Of a DNA stretch of 64,000 bases, positions 41,830 to 52,767 are shown one piece after another. The first letter of the stretch is position 1. Each line of letters opens with the position of its first letter. Location of the stretch: contig CM028132.1 of assembly GCA_016271365.2 (NCBI GenBank), forward strand, positions 1,185,179,001-1,185,243,000. Reading direction: 5' to 3'. The position numbers were made by a program, and so were the translations under genes. Source of the stretch: Neoceratodus forsteri (taxonomy: Eukaryota; Chordata; Ceratodontiformes; Ceratodontidae). The notes under the pieces were generated by a model. That model worked only from the letters and a program-made list of their open reading frames with translations. It was not told the origin of the DNA and did not search any database.

Positions 41830-43800
41830 AGTTTTGGGTTTACTTATGCTTCCTGAGTGCAAGATGGCCGCTGCGCTGAATGTGCTGCTGCTTGTGAGGT
41901 TCTGAGTTTGTAGTTATTTCATTTTATTTCTATTTCGTTGGTTTTATTTTGGTGTTTTTTGGCGTTCTTTGCAGTAATTAGTGGATTGGTGGAGTCCTTT
42001 TAATTTTTGTGGAGCCCAGGATGAAGGGAAGTGATCGAGTTTGGTGTCCTGGTGATTTCTACTCTGTCGCCCGAATTGGATGTTGAACGGGCGTGGAGTG
42101 GACTGAGGGGTTTTCTGCCCCACGATTGAGATCTTATGGATGCCGCTACAGGAGCCATCGGATGAAGGGAGGTGTTTGAGCCTGTGTCCTGGTGATTTGT
42201 GCTCACCGCCTGAAATTGGATGTTGAATGGGCGTGAGGACTGAAGGGTTTTCGCCCCGCAGTGAGACATTGCGGGATGTTGCTCGCTACAGGATCCTTTG
42301 GGTTGTGGGGTTTATATGTGGCTTCCTTGCTCTGGCTTTGACTAAGGTGTTCAGGATTTGTGCTTTGGGTACTTTGTATTACTTTTTCGTCATATCGCCT
42401 GACTGGGATTTTAATCAGGCAGGGAGCAAATTGAAGCGATTACCCTGTTTCATCGCTGAGTTGGGCGGTGGTGGAAACTAGAAGAAGGGTGCCTGATGAA
42501 GAGAACTTGAGGCAAGAACTGAGACCCTGGAAGAAGCAGTGAGGATTTATCTAATCTATTTCGGATCCCTTGGTGTATATAAGGCCTTTTGAACAGGTCT
42601 GAGGCACGACCTGCTACTGGGACCCCCTGCTTGATTTGTGGTCTGAAGGGGGTATTAGGATTTCTTGGTCAAGGAGTTGATTGTTCTGTACCCCTATGCT
42701 CCCAGGTTGGGCTACTAATGTGACTTGCCCTGGCGTTTTATTAGACCACATTATCCTGTGGTGTTTGCCCAGCTGGAAGTGAGGACCTTGTTTTATTTTG
42801 CATATGGTATGGATCTGATTGACTTGGGCCCTGGATGTCCCCTGAATCTTGTGGCTAACTGGTCTGCCTGTGTTTTCTCTCTGACTTTGATGGATTTTGA
42901 CTTTCCATAAACCTGTGAACAAAACTGACTCTGTGCCTGGCGGATTGAGGACTTCCTACTTTTTTCTAATTTGTCTTAAGTTTATCTGGACAATGAGTTG
43001 GTGAAAGGACCTTGTGTCCATTTATTTTAATATGAGTGCTTCCCTCCACTCCCTGGTCATGAGAGGACTGGGGGAGGGATGTGCTATTTGTTTTGTTTTA
43101 AGTTTGAAATGTTTTTTATGATTTGTTTGAAGGATACATCTGTACTTTTGCAGTGAGAGTGCCAAAGTATTTTTTTGCTCTTCTGGCTGTGAGAGAGCTG
43201 GGGGGGGGAGCAAATAATTTTATTTTATTTAATTTTTGTTTTCTGGCTTAAGTTGTGGGTGGTGAGAGAACCCTTTTATTTATATTTATTTTACTTGAGG
43301 AGTCCTCTCGCTTAGTCCAGACTTGATTTTCTTTGGGGTGGGGTTGTTGTTTTTATTTATTTATTTATTCTGATTAAGTATAGGAATTATTGTTTGATTT
43401 GATTTATGTTGGGGTTGGATATTTATTTTATTTTGCTGAGTTTAATTATTTTGGTGTTTTGGTGGTTTATTGTTTTGGTTTTAATTGTTTAGTAGCGGCA
43501 TGTGTCGGCCCTCAGTCCCCACGGTGGTGTGCTATTCATCCTTCTCTCTTCGTGCCCTCTACCCTTTTTATTCTCCCCCTTTCCAACATGATACATACCA
43601 GCACTGTAAGAGCACTGTGAATTGTTTGTAGGGGGGGCTGCGAACAAGGGAGGATGGACAAGGGGGCCACCGTATTGGGGTAGTTAGATCCAGAAGGTGC
43701 CCTGGGGCGAAATGGAATCCAGATCGTGGTTTACCATATCTGGTGCCCATACCAGGGCACTACTGAACTCAGTAGGCATATGAGCCTGACAGCCTCCAAG
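41830..43800 (+). mobile_element. L2b 5' untranslated region
   Basis: This region lies upstream of the L2b endonuclease. Near its start AAGATGGCCGCTGCG (about 41862-41876) resembles the beginning of full-length LINEs. Two tandem units of about 141 bp lie at 42019-42296. The second half is T/G-rich with no domains I recognise (42480-43500). Because the 5' region is present, L2b in copy 2 is probably full length (about 4.9 kb). Copy 1 starts inside the endonuclease only because the window starts there. Confidence 0.6.
42019..42296 (+). repeat. Two ~141-bp tandem monomers in the L2b 5' region
   Basis: GGATGAAGGGAAGTGATCGA (42019) and GGATGAAGGGAGGTGTTTGA (42160) begin two units. Both contain GTGTCCTGGTGATTT, AATTGGATGTTGAA and GCTACAGGA. 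Tandem 5' monomers that act as promoter units are known in other LINEs; a promoter role here is inference. Confidence 0.75.
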
Positions 43801-44714
43801 GTTCGTCCAACTCGGGCGGGTTATGCAATGCTAGGTCCATCAGGAATAAGACTGGCATTATTGCTGATCTTGTTGGCTCAGTGGACTTGGCTTGCATCAC
43901 CGAGACCTGGCTGGATGAAAATCCAGGCCCCACGTTGGAGGCCATGACTCCAGCTGGGTATTTGGTGATACACTGCCCAAGATTGGACTACGGGGGGGGG
44001 TTGCAGTCTGTTTCAAGACTGAACTGGGCCTCACGAATGTGATAGTGGGAGAGACTGAGTCCTTTGAGTGCAGAGTGGTAGCGGGTGTAGGTGTTGATTG
44101 TACTCATTTACCATCCACCCAGGGATGGGAAGCGTGTCTTACAGGAAGTAACAGACTTCATTGTCGACATGTAGTTTAAGTCACCCAGGTTGATGGTTCT
44201 GGGTGACTTTAACGCCTGGTCGACGAAGAACTTCTAATTTGGTAATCATTTCCTCCAACTAATGACTTCTTTGGGCCTTACACGGGTGTTTTCCACTGCT
44301 ACCCATAAATCTGGACACTCTCTGGACTTAGTGTTTCTTCTAGGGGTTGATACATCCGATTTGGGGGTGGAACCAGTCACATGGTCAGACCACTACACCG
44401 TGAGGTTCAGTTTTTACACCCCCCCGAGAAGGCCTACCCCTGTGGAGATGGTTAGGTACCGCCCTTTATGGGATATTACCCCTCAAGGCCTTGCGGCGGT
44501 CCTTGACCTCTCGTCCCCCGTGTTGGCGAGCGATAGTCCAGAGACCCTGGTGTCGGCCTATAATACAGCTGCTACAGTGGCTCTGGATTCTATTGCTCCT
44601 GTCTGTGTGCGCCCCCTATCCCTTCGCCTCAAGTCCCTCTGGTTCGATGGGACGTTGCGGGAGATGTGGAGACAGGCGAAGGTTAGAGCGGTACTGGTGC
44701 AGGTCCATCCTTGA
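43801..44714 (+). pseudogene. L2b AP endonuclease and linker, copy 2
   Basis: The frame reads LVGSVDLACITETWLDENPG (catalytic E in ETWL), TPAGYLVIHCPRLDYGGGVA, GLTNVIVGETESFECRVVAG, then after frameshifts MVLGDFNAWSTKNF (GDFN near 44201-44215). It is open from 44262 to 44714 with SGHSLDLVFLLGVDTSDLGV, EPVTWSDHYTVRFSFYTPP (SDH catalytic motif near 44381-44395) and PVCVRPLSLRLKSLWFDGTL. This enzyme nicks genomic DNA to prime reverse transcription. Stops near 44170 and frameshifts make it inactive. In copy 1 only the part from the window start remains, with extra deletions. Confidence 0.9.
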
Positions 44715-45099
44715 AGCCAACCACCTTAGACTGATGGACCATTATTCTGTCTATCCATCTGCAATCACCCGTAAGAAGGCAGAATTCCTGTCTAGGGAGA
44801 TTGCAGTTGCATAGAATCAACCGGCTCAGCTTTTTCCGAACTGTAGACAGACTGTGATACCCAGCCTGTCTGCAAGTTCGGAAAGCCTTTTTGCAATTAG
44901 AGTGCGAGGAGCTTGCTCGTTTCTTTGCAACTAAGGTGGCCGACATAAGGGCGGATCAGCATCCAGTAATCTCTAAGGGGGATGCTGTTGAACAGTGTGA
45001 GTTCACAGTACTTCAGTTTTCTTGGAGTTCCTTCAGTCGACCTGATTTCATGGATGTCATGAAAATTATCCATAGTGTGCGCCCTACAAGCTGTAGTTT

Positions 45100-46744
45100 G
45101 GATCTTGGACCGACCTCCTTAATTTTAGGTTGCAGTGATATCATTGGTCCAGTCCTTGTGTGAATAGTTGGTGCTCCTTGGAGTCGGGTGAGTTCCCCTA
45201 GCTCCCTGAAAGAGGCGATGGTGACACCTCTCTTGAAGAAAGCTACCTTGGACCCAGACTGTTTCACAAACTACAGACCTATCTCAAACCTAGCCTTTAT
45301 TGGGAAGGTGATTGAGAAGGTAGTGGAAGCCCAATTGGAGGACCATTTAACCATCCATGACATCTACGAATCCTTCCAATCTGGTTTTAGAAAAGACAAC
45401 CGAGACTGTGCTGGTTCAGGTGCTTAATGATCTTCTGAGGCGAGAGATCAGAAGAGATGTACCATCCTTCTTCTCCTTGATCTCTCATCAGCCTTTGACA
45501 CTGTTGGATCACTTGGTGTTGATAGCAGGCTTGAGGCAGATTTGTGTAATATCGGGAATTGTCCTTCGATGGTTCACCTCATCCTTCACTGGGAGATCAC
45601 AAAGAGTTGTGTCTGGGTTTTTTTCCTCAGGCCCAACTTCTTTGTTGTGTTGGATGCCTCAGAGTTTAGTGCTGTCCCCCATGTCATTTGCAGTGTATAT
45701 GATGCCCCTCAGAGACATTATAAAATGGTATGAGCTGAGGTTTCACTGCTATGCAGATGATACCCAGCTAAACCTGTCTTTCGCACCCAACCAGGATGGA
45801 GCTCTCTCAGTGTTTAACAACTGTCTGAAAGAAATTCAGGATTGGATGGATTCTAGTTGGTTGAAGTTGAACTCAGAAAAGACAGAGGTTTTGGTTGTGG
45901 ACCCGGTCTTCAGATAGAGGGGTCATTTGTTGGTTCGCCCTCAGGAATTTTTCTTGGAGGCATTTCACTCCCAACCTCTGAACGGGTGCATAACTTGGGG
46001 GTTATCTTGGATGACAAACTGACACTGCAGTCACAAGTGTCAGCAGTCATCAAGACTTCCTTTTACCATTTTAGGAATATTGCCAGAGTTAAGCACCTTG
46101 TTCCATCTGACGCTTTACCAACGTTGGTCCATGCCTTTGTATCCTCACGTCAGAACTACTGCAACTTCCTGTACTTTGGGCTGTCTGGGGTTGAAATCCA
46201 CCACCTACAGCTAGTGCAGAACACAGCAGCCTGGGTTTTCATTGGGACAAGTAGGTCCTGTCATATTACCCCAGTGCTGCGTGAACTGCATTGGCTACCT
46301 ATACAGTGGCGAATCACCTTCAGAGTCAGTTTACTGACTTTTAAAGCCCTTCATGGTCAGAGTCTGGCCTATCTGAAAGAACTTCTGGTTCCCTACTGCC
46401 CCAGCCGATCGCTCCGCTCAGCTGATGAGGGGTTGCTAGAGATTCCAAGAGTGAGTCTTAAATCATCAGGTTTTAGAGCATTTTCTTATGCTGCACCCAC
46501 TCTTTGGAATTCTCTACCCCACCAGTTATGGGAGTGCACCTCCATGGAGGAATTTAAGAGGGGTTTGAAAATCCACTTTTGGCAAATGGCCTTCTTGGAA
46601 AGTTGATTGTACTGAAGTCATTGATTATGTTGTGATTTTTATCTGTCTTTAATACCAAATTTTAATGCTTGATTTGTATTGTTTTAACTTGTACAGCACC
46701 TTGAAAAATGAAAGGCACTTTATAAATAAATTTATTGCTATTAT
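45100..46744 (+). mobile_element. L2b reverse transcriptase region and 3' end, copy 2
   Basis: Domains in order: SSSLKEAMVTPLLKKATLDP and TNYRPISNLAFIGKVIEKVV (motif 1 region, 45188-45320), AFDT-type motif A near 45493, LSPMSFAVYMMPLRDIIKWY (motif B side), FHCYADDTQLNLSFAPNQDG with YADD at 45750-45761, then the thumb and C-terminus (45857-46606) ending FKRGLKIHFWQMAFLES. The tail CTTTATAAATAAATTTATTG ends near 46744. This copy retains YADD and long open stretches that copy 1 has lost through small deletions. Confidence 0.9.
45857..46606 (+). pseudogene. L2b ORF2 C-terminal part, copy 2
   Basis: A 249-residue open frame is the longest in the window. After about 30 out-of-family residues it reads LPTSERVHNLGVILDDKLTL, IARVKHLVPSDALPTLVHAF, SSRQNYCNFLYFGLSGVEIH, ELHWLPIQWRITFRVSLLTF, RSLRSADEGLLEIPRVSLKS, FRAFSYAAPTLWNSLPHQLW and FKRGLKIHFWQMAFLES. 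This is the complete L2 ORF2 C-terminus, ending at a natural stop before the 3' untranslated region. In copy 1 the same stretch is broken by at least four small deletions. Confidence 0.9.
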
Positions 46745-46808
46745 AACCACCCTGTTATGGCCACCGCCTCTCAGTGCCAATCACACATGCTGCATCAACC
46801 CAGATAAG

Positions 46809-47262
46809 TCAGCTAACGCCAACAGTCCCTCTGGGTCCATGCCCTAAACGGCAATAGCTGACCATCTCCACAGGGAGGGACTTTAAGGGGGGGCCCAATC
46901 CTGAACTCCATGGTGCAGTGGTCAGAACAAATGACCTGATCAATCTTGAGGCTGTCAACCTCAAGACCCAGCTGGAACACCAGATCGAGTGCATGGCCAT
47001 GTTGGTAGGTAACAGCAGTAACTGCTTTTGATAGGCCCAGTGATTTCATCAAGTGGAGGAGGTCATAACCAAAATGTGAGGATTCATCATCGACCCAGAC
47101 ATTGAAATCCCCCAAGATTAAACACCTGTGGGACTCCAACACCTGGCTGACGATAAAATCTGCTACCTCCTGCAGGAATCCCTCCCCACCCCAGGGGGGC
47201 AGTAAATGAGAAGAATCCTGCAACCTGCACCTGCACTCCCATGAATAGCAATGCACTCAAAC
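46809..47262 (-). pseudogene. L2c endonuclease fragment, copy 2
   Basis: Copy 2 of the fragment at 2537-2990, with the same LILGDFNVWVDD and ICSDHCTMEF motifs. Here a shorter G-run in the PPWGG segment and fewer bases near the right edge shift the frame of the first and last residues. Junctions with L2b and CR1a are identical to copy 1. Confidence 0.88.
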
Positions 47263-48985
47263 ATAGAAACATAGAATTTGATGGCAGATAAGGACTGCTT
47301 GGCCACCCAGTCTGCCATTTCCCTGCCTACTGGATAAGCTGCAGATCCTAGTTAACCAGCAGCCTACTTCTTCCTACCCCCACCCCTAGAATGGCCTTAT
47401 GACTGTCCATCATGCTTGAATTCCACCACTGTTTTTGACTCCACAACCTCCTCCGGAAGGCCGTTCCATGCATCCACAACCCTCTGTGTGAAAAAATACT
47501 TCCTTAAATTACCTCTGAGCCGTCCCCCCATCTTCAAATTGTGCCCTCTTGTTCTTGCACACCTCTTTTTTTGAAAAATGCTACCCTCTTGGACTTTGTT
47601 GATTCCTTTGAGGTACTTGAACGTTTCTATCATGTCCCCCCTCTCCCTCCTTTCCTCGAGGCTATACATATTAAGCTCCTTTCGTCTCTCTTCATATGTC
47701 TTCCGGTGCAGACCCTGCACCATTTTAGTTGCCGTCCTCTGGACAGCTTCCATACTGTCTATGTCTTTGCGGAGATTGGGTCTCCAGAACTTCACACAGT
47801 ACTCCAGATGGGATCTCACCAGCTATCTGTACAGAAGGATAATAACTTTCTGTTTTCTACTGGTGATGCCTCTCCCTATGCATCCCAGTATCCCCCCAGC
47901 CCTCCTTGCTGCCCTCTCACATTGCTTGCCCACCTTTAGGTCATCTGATATGACTACCCCCAGGTCCCTTTCCATTTTTGTTGTTGTTAGTGTCTCACCC
48001 CCCATTGTGTACTCTTCCCTTGGGTTTTTGTTTCCCAGGTGCATTACCTTGCACTTCTTAGCATTAAATCTAAGCTTCCATACATTTGACCATTCCTCTA
48101 ACCTTGCCAAGTCCCTTCTCATCCTTTCCACCCACCCTGTGCATCAACTCTGTTGCAGATCTTTGTGTCATCTGCAAAGAGACATACTTTTCCTTCAGTC
48201 CCTCTGCAATGTCACTTATAAAGACATTGAAAGGACCGATCTAATACTGAACCCTGCGGTACCCCACTAGTAACCCCCTTTCTTCTGAGTGGACTCCATT
48301 TACTATTACTCTCTGTGTCCTATTCTCCAGCCAATTCTTTACCCAGGCTGTCATCTTGGGACCCACTCCCAGGCTGGCTAACTTGTATATTAATCTTTTG
48401 TGTGGGACTGTGTCAAATGCCTTGCTAAAGTCTAGGTGGGCCATGTCCACAGCCCCTCCCTGATCTACTACTTTGGTCACCCAGTCAAAGAAATCTATCA
48501 GATTTGTCTGGCATGACCCGCTGTGAATCCATGCTGCCTAGGGTCCTGTGCCCCTCTGGCCTCTAGATACTCGACAATTCTTTCCTTCAGAAGTGATTCC
48601 ATCATTTTCCCTATCACTGAGGTTAAACTAACAGGTCTATAGTTTCCTGCTTCTGCCTTGCTCCCACTTTTGTGAAGGGAATCACATCTGCCCTCCTCCA
48701 GTCATGGTACCACCCATCCTCCCATGATTTGTTAAAAGGGTAGTCAGTGGTGTCACTAGTTCTACCCTTAGTTCTTTAAATTCTGGGATGAATCCCATCG
48801 GACCCATTGCTTTGTCCACCTTCAGTTTTAAGAGTTCTTTCAGAACCCTTTCTTCTGTAAATGGGCTGGTATCAACTTCTGTATCCAGAGTGTTTCTACT
48901 GTTTGTTTTAGGTACCTCCCCCTCTTCATTTGTAAATACTGAGCAAAAATATTTGTTTAGTATCTCTGCCTTTCAGGTATTATGA
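47262..48985 (-). mobile_element. CR1a, copy 2
   Basis: Counterpart of 2990-4712. The C-terminal frame is better preserved here: 47397-47819 is open for 140 residues from [20 protein letters not shown] to VDAWNGLPEEVVESKTVVEF. The palm region is worse: bases are missing near 48200-48240 in the GTCCTCTTCAATG segment, so the motif B region no longer joins FADD. The two copies thus break the same ORF at different places. Confidence 0.9.
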
Positions 48986-49049
48986 ACTGGGTGCGTTGAG
49001 AAGCCTAAGTTGGACTGAAAAACAATGGCCACTCCCCCACCCCTGCGAT

Positions 49050-50268
49050 CATAGAAACATAGAATTTGACAGCAGATAAGGACCGCTTGACCCACCTAAT
49101 TTGCCCATATCCCTAACTAATGGATAAGCTGCAGATCCTAGTTAACCAACAGCCTACTTCCTCCTACCCCACCCCTAAATTGTCTTCGGCTGTCCCATGC
49201 ATTCTTGAATTCCATCACTGTTTTGACTCCACAACCTCCTCAGGAAGGCTGTTCTATGCATCTACAACCCTCTCTGTGAAAAAATACTTCCTCACATTAC
49301 CTCTGAGCCATCCCTCCTCTATCTTCAAACTGTGCTTCCTTGTTCTTGCACACCTCTTTTTCTGAAAGATGCTACCCTCTTGGACTTTGTTGATTCCCTT
49401 GAGGTACTTGAAAGTTTCTATCATGCCCCCCCCTTCCTCCTTTCCACAAGGCTATACATATTAAGCTCTTTAAGTCTCTCTTCATATGTTTTCTGGTACA
49501 GACCCTGCACCATTTTAGTTGCCCTCCTCTGGACTGCCTCCATCCTGTCTATGTCTTTGCAGAGATTGGGTCTCCAGAACTGCATGCAGTACTCAGATGG
49601 GGTCTCACCAGCTGTCTGTACAGAAGGATAACAACTTCCTGTTTTCTACTGGTGGTGCCTCTCTCTATACATCCCAGTATCCCCCCAGCCCTTCTTACTG
49701 TCTTCTCACATTGCTTGCCCAACTTTAGGTCATCTGATATGACTACCCCAGGTCCCTTTCCATTTTTGTTGTTAGTATCTCACCCCCATTGTGTACTCTT
49801 CCCCTGGGTTTTTATTTTCCAGGTGCATTACTTTGCACTTCTTACCATTGAATCTAAGCTGCCATACATTTGACCATTCCTCCAATCTTGCCAAGTCCCT
49901 TCTCATCCTTTCCACCCATCTTGTGTATCAACTCTGTTGCAGATCTTTGTGTCTTCTGCAAAGAGACATACTTTTCCTCCCAGTCCCTCTGCAGTGTCAC
50001 TTATAAAAACATTGAAGAGGACCGGTCCTAGTACTGAACCCTGTGGTACCCCACTAGTAACCCTCTTTCTTCAAAGTGGACTCCGTTTACTATTACCCTC
50101 TGTGTCTTGTTCTCCAGCCAATTCTTTATCCAGGCTACCATCTTGGGACCCAATCCAAGGCTGGCTAACACATATTAATCTTTTGTGCGTGACTGTGTCA
50201 AATGCCTTGCTAAAGTCTAGGTCGGCCATGTCCACAGCCCTCCTTGATCTACTACGGTCACTCATTCC
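49050..50268 (-). mobile_element. CR1b 3' segment, copy 2
   Basis: Counterpart of 4772-5997. The motif C position again encodes FAED instead of FADD, so this substitution predates the duplication. Several bases missing near 49175, 49596 and 50168 break frames that are intact in copy 1. Confidence 0.88.
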
Positions 50269-52445
50269 TTAATGGCACTTTAATGGTAGGATGTCTACTT
50301 ATCAGTCTGGTTTTAGATCCCAACACAGCACTAATACTGCATTGGTTAAGGTGGTTAGTCATCTGCAGCAGAGCCTGGACAGGAGACAAATGGTTGGAGC
50401 TTTATTTATAGATCTTTCTAACGCTTTTGATACCTTGAATCATCAGTTGCTCTTGTCCGGGCTCAACCAGATTGGGTTATCTACCCCAGGGTTTCTCAAA
50501 TGGTGAGGCCAGCCTCCCAGGGGAGGCCCCAACCTGTTCAAGGGGAGGCTCAAGCAAGCCTTTAAATGTACTATATTTAAATATCAGGTTTTGGATGCTT
50601 TGTGTGATAGGATGCAACAAACTAAAGTGAATAATGGCATATGAATTTATGTACAAAATGAGTGACCAGGAAAGTCGCACTCAACAAATACTTGTTTCTT
50701 GGTATGACATGGGGGAAAACTGAAAGGAGAAAGTACAGTTCTTGGAAACTATGTAAAACAAAATGCAAAATAATACAAATGAATAAGTACAAGGTAACAA
50801 CTGACCCATTATACTTGCTGCAGAAAAGCACAAATGCAGAGGCTAGGTTGAGAGGTACTCGGGGCAAGAGCAGGACAAAACAAATGGTCCCTGAGAAGGT
50901 GTTTAAGAACAAGGAAAACTGACAAAGAAAACAATCTGACGCATGGAGGTATTGCAATGAGGGTGCAGTAAATAGGGACCAAAACCCAGAAGTGTGGAAT
51001 CAGTAGGCTGACATGGAGGGGTTATACAGATGGAGAATAATAAGTATAATAAAATGAGAATAAACTCAACTACTCAAAGGAGTGTCACTGTATTCCTGTT
51101 TACTGTGTAAAGTCGATAATTGTTCAAACTATGGGAGGCCAAAATTATTTCTATATTGGGGGCTCAAGATCTTTTCAGGTCTTGGGGAGGCTCACTATGA
51201 CAGTGTGTGAGAACTACTGATCTATCCAAATTGTTAATTGGTTTCGTCTTCCTTAAATGGGAGGAAACAATTTGTTGAGATTGGTCCATTTAGGTCTAAC
51301 TTAGTTGATATGTAAAATGGTGTCCCACAGGGTCAATCTTGGGACCTTTGTTATTTAATATCTATGTCAATAATCTTAGTTTGACCTTCCAAACATAGGG
51401 TATCACCTTTATGCTGATGATACGATAATATATGTAGAAGGTCCTACCTTGGATGTGATTAAACCCAAACTTCAGTCGGCTTTTGATCAGGTACAGGTTT
51501 CTTTAAGAAGCACCTTTAGTACTAAATTCTAGAAAGACCCAGGTTGTTGTATTTAGAACAAGCAGGCTAAAGATCAGAAATTAGGTCTGAGTATAACAAC
51601 CATGGATGGTATTATTTTAATGGAAGGGATCATTATAAGTATCTGGGTCTTTAGTTAGATTATAACCTATCTTGGTCCCTTCATAGAAATAATATGACAA
51701 TGAGTTTAAATAAGAAATTAGGGCTCTATATAGGTTTAAGAGAAACATGTTCAGGGATGTTCGTTTTAAATGTTGTGAACTCTTTACTATTGCCTAATTT
51801 AGATCATGGGGATCTCCTTTGTGGGGGAGCCTCTGTTTTTTTACTGGATAGGGTAGACCTGATGTTCCATAGAATGGCTCAATTTGTACTGGAGTTCCCT
51901 TATAGAACCCATAGATGTCTCCTGTTTACCAGTATGGGTTAGGTGCAGCCTCCTTGGAAGAAAGGGCTCCAATTTATATCTCTCAGTTGTTTCCTCCAGA
52001 AGTGTGAAGGATAATCTTAGGTCTTCCGGGGTTGCATTATCTAATCCCAAGATGTAATATGAATATTGGTAAAACAGCGGTTCCCTTTAGTGGGATGACT
52101 CTTTGGAATAAAATTCCTGTGTGTTTGAGGATGAGAATCAGATAACTCACTTTTCTGATCTGTATAAATGATACTTGGGATGGGCCAGTAGTCAATTTAA
52201 TTGTAGACAATGTGATATTTATTAACCAACTGATTGCTTATATATATTGCTCCTTGCTGTATAATCATATATTTTTATATTGTAATGTGATTATGTTGAT
52301 TGTTATGTGTTTTGAAACTGATGTTTAATGTTGTTTGTCTTTTGATACCTGGGACTTCATTGTAAATGAATTACACTCAATTAAATGCTTCCCTTATTCT
52401 TACTGAATAAAAAGATTTACTACTACTACTACTGCTACTACTATT
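50269..52445 (+). mobile_element. LINE-d, copy 2
   Basis: Counterpart of 6001-8200, with the hAT-like insertion at 50487-51219. It has the same STYQSGFRSQHSTNTALVKV start and (TAC)n tail. Many single bases are missing in homopolymers between 50880 and 52140 relative to copy 1, while a few bases are gained (for example AAGAAATTAG versus AAAAATTAG near 51712), so an added open frame appears at 51694-51942. Confidence 0.85.
50487..51219. mobile_element. hAT-like non-autonomous element, copy 2
   Basis: Counterpart of 6221-6968, 733 bp here. The ends CAGGGTTTCTCA / TGAGAACTACTG and the 8-bp flanks ATCTACCC (50479-50486) and ATCTATCC (51220-51227) are identical to copy 1. Confidence 0.85.
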
Positions 52446-52767
52446 AGATTCATTTGACATGACCTTCCCTCTGAATTCATGCTGCCTTGGGTCCTGTGCC
52501 TCTCTGGCCTCTAGATACTCGACAATTCTTTCCTTCAGAAAAATTCCATCATTTTCCCTATCACTGGGTTAAACTAACAGGTCTGTAGTTTCCTGCTTCT
52601 GCCCTGCTCCCACTATTGAGAAGTGGAATAACATCTGCCCTCCTCCAGTCCTCAGGTACCACCCCATCCTCCCATGATTTGTTAAAGAGGGTAGTCAGTG
52701 GTGTCACTAGTTCTACCCTTAGTTCTTTTAGAATTCTGGGATGAATCCCATCAGGCCCCATTGCTTT
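52446..52767 (-). mobile_element. CR1b 5' segment, copy 2
   Basis: Counterpart of 8201-8527, encoding MGPDGIHPRILKELRVELVT and DGVVPEDWRRADVIPLLNSG on the minus strand. The junction with L2c is the same as in copy 1. Confidence 0.88.
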
